NCBI RefSeq assembly: GCF_905220365.1
Contig: NC_061134.1
Coordinates: 11,299,001 to 11,363,000 of the forward strand
Direction: 5' to 3'
DNA length: 64,000 bases
Source: Vanessa cardui
Lineage: Eukaryota > Arthropoda > Insecta > Lepidoptera > Nymphalidae
Positions within the stretch are counted from its first letter, which is position 1, and the number at the start of each line of letters is the position of its first letter. The position numbers and the translations under genes are program-made. Below are positions 58,702 through 64,000 of this stretch, piece by piece. The notes under the pieces are model-generated. The model searched no databases, was not told the DNA's origin, and saw only the letters and a list, made by a program, of their open reading frames with translations.

Positions 58702-60049
58702 GGTTTGTTTGTTTTGTTTTACAACATAATTAGCAAAAATATGGTTATAAGAATTTATTTAAACAAAGCGAATTTGAGCAATTGCAAACTCGATTAAATA
58801 GTAATAACACGAGCTAGACGAAAACATTGTTCGAAATTCAGAGGTAAATTTGAAAAGTTTGACTTTACCCGAGTCCCAGGTGTGTTTGTGTATTCCAAGT
58901 TAATATATTACAACCGTTATTATGGAACAACCGCAAACTTAACTCGAAAACCCTTCAATAGATAATTTATCTTAATATAATTATAGTTATTATATCTTGT
59001 AGTTGTTCCATTTTATCGTAAATAAATTTATGCCAGAGTTTCCAATACTTGAAAACAAAATGATACTGTATATATTTAACTATTTATACTTAAGTTCTAC
59101 GTTTAGTATAAACGATGAAGGATCATTACAATTACACTCGAAGCAAAATATTATCATCTATTTAAAATAAGCTGACGGAACTTTAAAAAAAATCTAGTAT
59201 TAGATTTGTCTCTTTAAGTACATGCTATATCCGGCCAATTTCAAATTCCAATCAATAGTGCTTACATTGATAATAATTGACAAGTTCTTTATTCGTGTTT
59301 ATACTTATGGTCTAGAAAACTTTACTGACGTGCGTCCATTAGGTAATATGGTATATGTACCAGTCTTTAATAATTATTTAAATAATATTTCCTGCTGTTG
59401 TGTTCTAAATTTATAGCTACTAAATAATATACTATAATTAAAGCTTACATAAAGGAATGAGATTTTATATCCATAAATGTTCAACATAATGCTTCTCAAC
59501 ATTAAGATCTGATGTTAAGCATCGAAAAGTCTACGCGCGCGTTTGCACGCTTGCCTGAAGGTGCCTGTTAACACTATATTAAGTCACTTGAAACGGATAG
59601 TTGGTCTCAATATTTGTAGTCTCAATAAAATAACTTGAAAACTTCTTATTCATTTATCGACACTACCAACTTATTTTAATATATGTATATAGACATATGT
59701 AAGGATCATACCCGTGATTATGTGACATTATTGGTTCGCAATTAATTAGCCCAACGATTGACTATAAATTTAAATAATTTTTATTCTAATACGTAGGTTC
59801 ATAATTTGTTGAGATATTTAAGTTATAAAATTATTGTACATTTTAAACTCGCAATACTATATATTTTGCTTGATAGTAACGGTGAGTCAGCTCGTGACAA
59901 CGACAGGTGCGTTTCTTGAATTTAATATATAAAAAAGAAATATTGTTGTAACTTTCTACAGTTGCTATTATTGTTAAAGTGTTTTTGTGTGCCTCTGAAC
60001 GGAAATTTCAAAGGTGAATTTGTGAAAAAAACTTACGAAACGTTTTGGA
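58702..60049. other. AT-rich non-coding DNA
   Basis: No coding region seen; would be intronic if the first exon at 58545-58701 is real. Confidence 0.4.
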
Positions 60050-60115
60050 TGAAATAAGGTTGTAAGTTCTTCTGCGTGGAATCTACATTCCGAACCGTTG
60101 CGGTGGTGGGGTTTC
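60050..60115 (+). mobile_element. LINE 3'-end fragment
   Basis: GTTCTTCTGCGTGGAATCTA, CATTCCGAACCGTTGCGGTG; short relative of the fragment at 37427. Confidence 0.5.
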
Positions 60116-61095
60116 AAAAGTGCATGAAAAACTATTTAATGAAAGACCCATGCAAAGAATACTTTAATTATTACTTGAGTCTTAAAGCATTTGTCAATGT
60201 TACTGTTTATACTGCCTTTAAGTCGAATCAATTTTCCTATTTCATATTTGGACTCTGATTTTTCGTATGTGAGATAGGAACTTTCATACAACCGAAACAA
60301 TATCGCATTCTGACATTTAAGGTTCGTATTCTGCGATGAATTTCGAGTTTATTCTAACAGAATGCGTCTTATGTTTTTTCTAAGAAATATTTTTATTTGT
60401 TATTCGCATCGATAATGAACGCCTTTTAATTATTCCCAAAGGGAGTTGGCGTTGACAGACGACAAGCCCTAAAATTCTACAAAGTTATTTCAGTTCTGTG
60501 AAGCTTTTTTGTCCCCAAAAAAATGGCACAATGACCAGAGGACAATAGATTTTGACGAAGATTTAAAATTGAGATATGACTATTTAAAAGTGCCCTTTTT
60601 CTGAGAGATCACTCTCCCGGCTCCTGAAGAGAGCTCTCTGATCCATTAGCACAGAACAGGCAGATGCTTAATATGGAAATGATCTCGTAACCTGTTCAAT
60701 TCATGCTAAATAGAACTTTCGTGTATAATTTACTGGGAAAGAAACCCACACATGTAGGGAACTACTGGGAACCCGGAAACTTTTCTTAGTGTCCTGTGTA
60801 TAAAAGGAGTATATTTTGCTATGTATATTCACTAATTAAATTGAAACATCTAGGTTAAATAAAGTAGGTAGTTCGTCACGTCGAACAATATGGTCATTAC
60901 TTTAATGTTAAACTGTATGCTACTGTTATCATTTCGATCGGTGATTGACGTGTGACGTCACCGCCATCGATTTGATTCGTCGTTACAGGCCACGCCATAC
61001 ATTAATAAATATCGCAGACACTGGTAACTACATCATAATTTTAACCGAGTTTTGTATTTCAAGGAAAAATGTTCATTTCATTCTTCAACAACTAC

Positions 61096-61412
61096 CTTTT
61101 TTTTTATTGTATTGGTTGGCGGACAAGCATATGGGCTACCTGATGGAAAGTGGTCACCATCACCCATAGACAATGACGCTGTATGATATATTACCTTACA
61201 TCGTCAATGTGCCACCAACCATGGGAACTAAGATGTTATGTCCCTTGTGCCTGCAGTTACACTGGCTCACTCACCCTTCAAACCGGAACACAACAATACT
61301 AAGTATTGTTATTTGGCGGCCGTCTGGGTAGGTACAACCCACTCATCAGCGGTTAACTGATGAGTGGGTTGTACCTACCCAGACGGGCTTGCACAAAGCC
61401 CTACCACCAAGT
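61096..61412 (+). mobile_element. Family C element with inverted duplication
   Basis: GGTTGGCGGACAAGCATATG through CACTCACCCTTCAAACCGGA to ACGGGCTTGCACAAAGCCCT and ACCACCAAGTAC. Near its end a 30-bp segment is duplicated in inverted orientation (61320-61349 versus 61357-61386) with loop CGGTTAA. Confidence 0.9.
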
Positions 61413-61479
61413 ACCTTTACAGTAATAGTGAAATAAATTACGTATATACAATGTAGTAATAATTAGGATTGGTCAATTT

Positions 61480-61578
61480 TGGTTTGAAAAGTGAGTGAGC
61501 CAGTGTAACAGGCACAAGGGACATCTTAGTTTCCAAATCTGCTGGCGCATTGACGATGCAAGGCTAATACTTCTTAAA
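61480..61578 (-). mobile_element. Family C element, fragment
   Basis: GGTTTGAAAAGTGAGTGAGC, CAGTGTAACAGGCACAAGGG, TGGCGCATTGACGATGCAAG. Confidence 0.75.
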
Positions 61579-62047
61579 ATATCTTTCAAACTGAAGAGTG
61601 ACTGACTTTATACCTTATTAGAAATCGTTAATCGTTAAAATATATTTTAGACTTCATATTCAAAGTTTTTTTTAATGAATCGTAGACCTTGTCATCGATA
61701 AAAAGCTAGTTTTATAACAAGTTACCGATCGTTTGCACGTACTTTAATATATTTTATGAAAAAAAACTCATTTTTTATCTCATTGAAAAGTCGTAATGTT
61801 CGTAAAAAACTAATGTATACATTAGCACCAAATATAGAAAAGTTATTGACTTTTTGTTGTACCTACTATAATGACACAGACTATTGAGCTGTCAGCAGTG
61901 TATAAAAACGTGGTACCATTTGCTCATGATATTATTATTAACGAAATTTTGGAATATTTGAAATTTAAAACAAGCTCCAAGCTGACCTGTGTTATTTTAT
62001 TTCAACTGTAACTATACAAAGTAAATGCTGTGTTGTAAAGATTTACT

Positions 62048-62125
62048 TGGCGGTGCAAGCCCCTCTGGGTAGGTACCTTCCACAAGGTACACTCATCAAA
62101 CATTCTACCTTCATGCAGTAATACT
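62048..62125 (-). mobile_element. Family C element, short end fragment
   Basis: GGCGGTGCAAGCCCCTCTGG and GTAGGTACCTTCCACAAGGT with a small internal duplication. Confidence 0.55.
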
Positions 62126-62210
62126 TAATCTAAGCCAGCATAAGGAACAAGGCACAGAGGATGCACATATCATATCATCATTAAAATTTCTTGCCAATAT
62201 CTTTGGGTGA

Positions 62211-62506
62211 GATGGCCCAGTGGTTAGTTGGCATGGATCTTAACCGATGATTGCGGGTTCAAACCCAGGCAAGCACCACTATGTATGTGTGCTTAATTTG
62301 TGTTTATAATTTATCTCGTGCTCGGCGGTGAAGGAATACATCGTGAGGAAACCTGCATGTGTCTAATTTCATCGAAATTCTGCCACATGGGCATTCCACC
62401 AACCCGCATTGGAACAGCGTGGTGGAATAGGTTCCAAACCCTCTCCTTAACGGAAGAGGAGGCCTTATCTCAGCTGTGGGAGATGTACAGGCTGTTACTT
62501 TATTTT
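62211..62506 (+). mobile_element. SINE family A with perfect 14-bp target duplication
   Basis: Complete copy from head (GATGGCCCAGTGGTTAGTTG) to tail (TACAGGCTGTTACTTTATTT). ATATCTTTGGGTGA is repeated exactly at 62197-62210 and 62507-62520, indicating a comparatively recent insertion. An 81-codon ORF in it is not a gene. Confidence 0.95.
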
Positions 62507-62520
62507 ATATCTTTGGGTGA

Positions 62521-64000
62521 CTACCATAAGTTCCCCTGTTGCTAATCTACCCACACCATACATACAAAAATCATCTGAGATAAAACTATTAATGGTAATT
62601 TGGTAGCGTTCATTCAAAAATGAAAGTGAAATGGATGAGATCGATTAAAATCGATTATTCGATTGTATTTTGAATCGACTATTCAATTAAAATTAGGTTA
62701 GAATGTAGAGTCCAAAGACAAACCAGGCATTTTTTGAACGTTTCTGTAAAGTCGTTAATGTGGAACATTGATCATGTCTGGAGTCTACGATCTATGGCCT
62801 TAATTCTATAGATGTTTTATAGTAGAACGTTAGCACTTGCCAAGAATGGCAACTACGTGGCAGGGTTATTCATACGTCTGTGATAATATACAATTTAAAA
62901 AAAGTATCAAATAAGCCTGTCGATCGTATTTTTGTAAATAAATTAAAAAATATATGATTGAAATTTTTATCATTAATTTATAAGATATATCTTTAAACAT
63001 ATTTATAGTGATAGTAACATTATAAAGAGGTTATAACATATAAATTTGTTTAGTTGTTCTAAAATTGACGCAATAAAGGGTGCCGAAAAAAATAGAACTA
63101 TCGATTTCAAAATTTCTTTTACATGATATATTGAAATAACAATCTAATTTTTTCTTCATATTTCCCTCCGTAAAATTACATTATACAAAATATTTTTTAA
63201 TGCCGTCTAATGATAGGCCTTGTAAAAGCTATATATTTAACATTGTAAATTACAGTATTTTAATATTTTTATGATCGCAGTGGAATCCTGGTTAATTGAT
63301 TGTCATGATCTGTTTTTATAAATATCAGTCTCCACAGATATATGATTACCTGATAAGCTAATGTTCTATAGAAAAATACATGCAATCATTAATAGTAACA
63401 TATATTTCAGCTATTCCATTGTTATTATAAAAAAATGTTAAACAAATGGCAAGGTATCATATTAAATATGTGGATAAGTTTATTTGTACCATAAATTAGT
63501 ATTGAAAAAATATATGTTTGGAGTTGACTAAAGTCTTTTTAAAAAAAGAGCTTTAATTACAAAGAAGTTAATACTACGATGTCTGCTAAGACTATTCAAT
63601 AGGCTTTCATCCTAAATGCTTAAGAAAGCTCTATGTACTAAATAGGATGTTCATATATAAGGATACTTTTCAATTATACAATACTAGTATCGTATTGATC
63701 CGCCCTAGAATTGCAACGATAAGATATAAGTACCTAGTAGTGACTTATTTGTAATTAAAGTACTTTATACTTTTATTAAAAAAAAGCCTTTAGTTCTTAA
63801 TTAGGCTCTTCCACCCATGTACTTCTTTTTTTTTAATATCATTAATAGTACATTTTTAATTGTAGATTTGTCATAACTTCAGAACTGGTATGGAACAATT
63901 ATTACAAAATAAGTACGTTATTTTCACATAACTCTATCGATTTACGCTTCGCACGCTATGGTTTAACGTTCAAGATCATGAAGAACTATTTATAAACTAT
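62521..64000. other. AT-rich non-coding DNA to the window edge
   Basis: No gene, repeat family or RNA that I can support. Confidence 0.45.

Overview
This 64-kb window is AT-rich animal DNA and almost certainly comes from a lepidopteran (moth or butterfly) nuclear genome. The evidence is compact spliced genes with GT-AG introns, insect-type core promoters, and many copies of repeat families typical of Lepidoptera: tRNA-derived SINEs (one resembles the Metulj SINEs of Heliconius), Lep1-like non-autonomous Helitrons ending in CTAGT, and several MITE families. No bacterial features, rRNA genes, genuine tRNA genes or CRISPR arrays were seen.

Two complete protein-coding genes can be reconstructed exon by exon, with every splice phase checked. 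They lie head to head. On the minus strand (12691-23934) is a 16-exon gene for an 868-residue protein with eleven C2H2 zinc fingers and two glutamine-rich tracts, probably a sequence-specific transcription factor. On the plus strand (24973-27154) is a four-exon gene for a 273-residue COP9 signalosome subunit 7 (CSN7). About 1 kb separates the two start codons and should hold both promoters.

The zinc-finger gene has an unusual structure. Two of its introns begin with long minisatellites that abut the 5' splice site: about 23 copies of a 46-bp unit after exon 10, and about 15 copies of a 27-bp unit after exon 15. The 27-bp unit re-creates the authentic donor sequence in every copy, and exon 15 stays open through the whole array, so intron retention would append a tail of 9-residue repeats. 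The exons touching these arrays are far richer in GC than the others. The last introns also hold a dense nest of SINEs and a LINE fragment.

Outside 12.7-27.2 kb I see only fragments. There is a minus-strand reading frame with a frameshift at 8454-8802 (possible terminal exon or pseudogene) and an isolated 74-codon ORF at 53809-54033. Near 58.5 kb there is an apparent TATA-less promoter with a matching Inr and DPE, followed by a possible noncoding first exon; its gene would lie beyond the right edge. The rest (about 1-12 kb and 27-64 kb) is AT-rich sequence with scattered transposable elements. Several have clear target-site duplications (a 187-bp hAT-like MITE, two SINEs), and some perfect palindromes are present.
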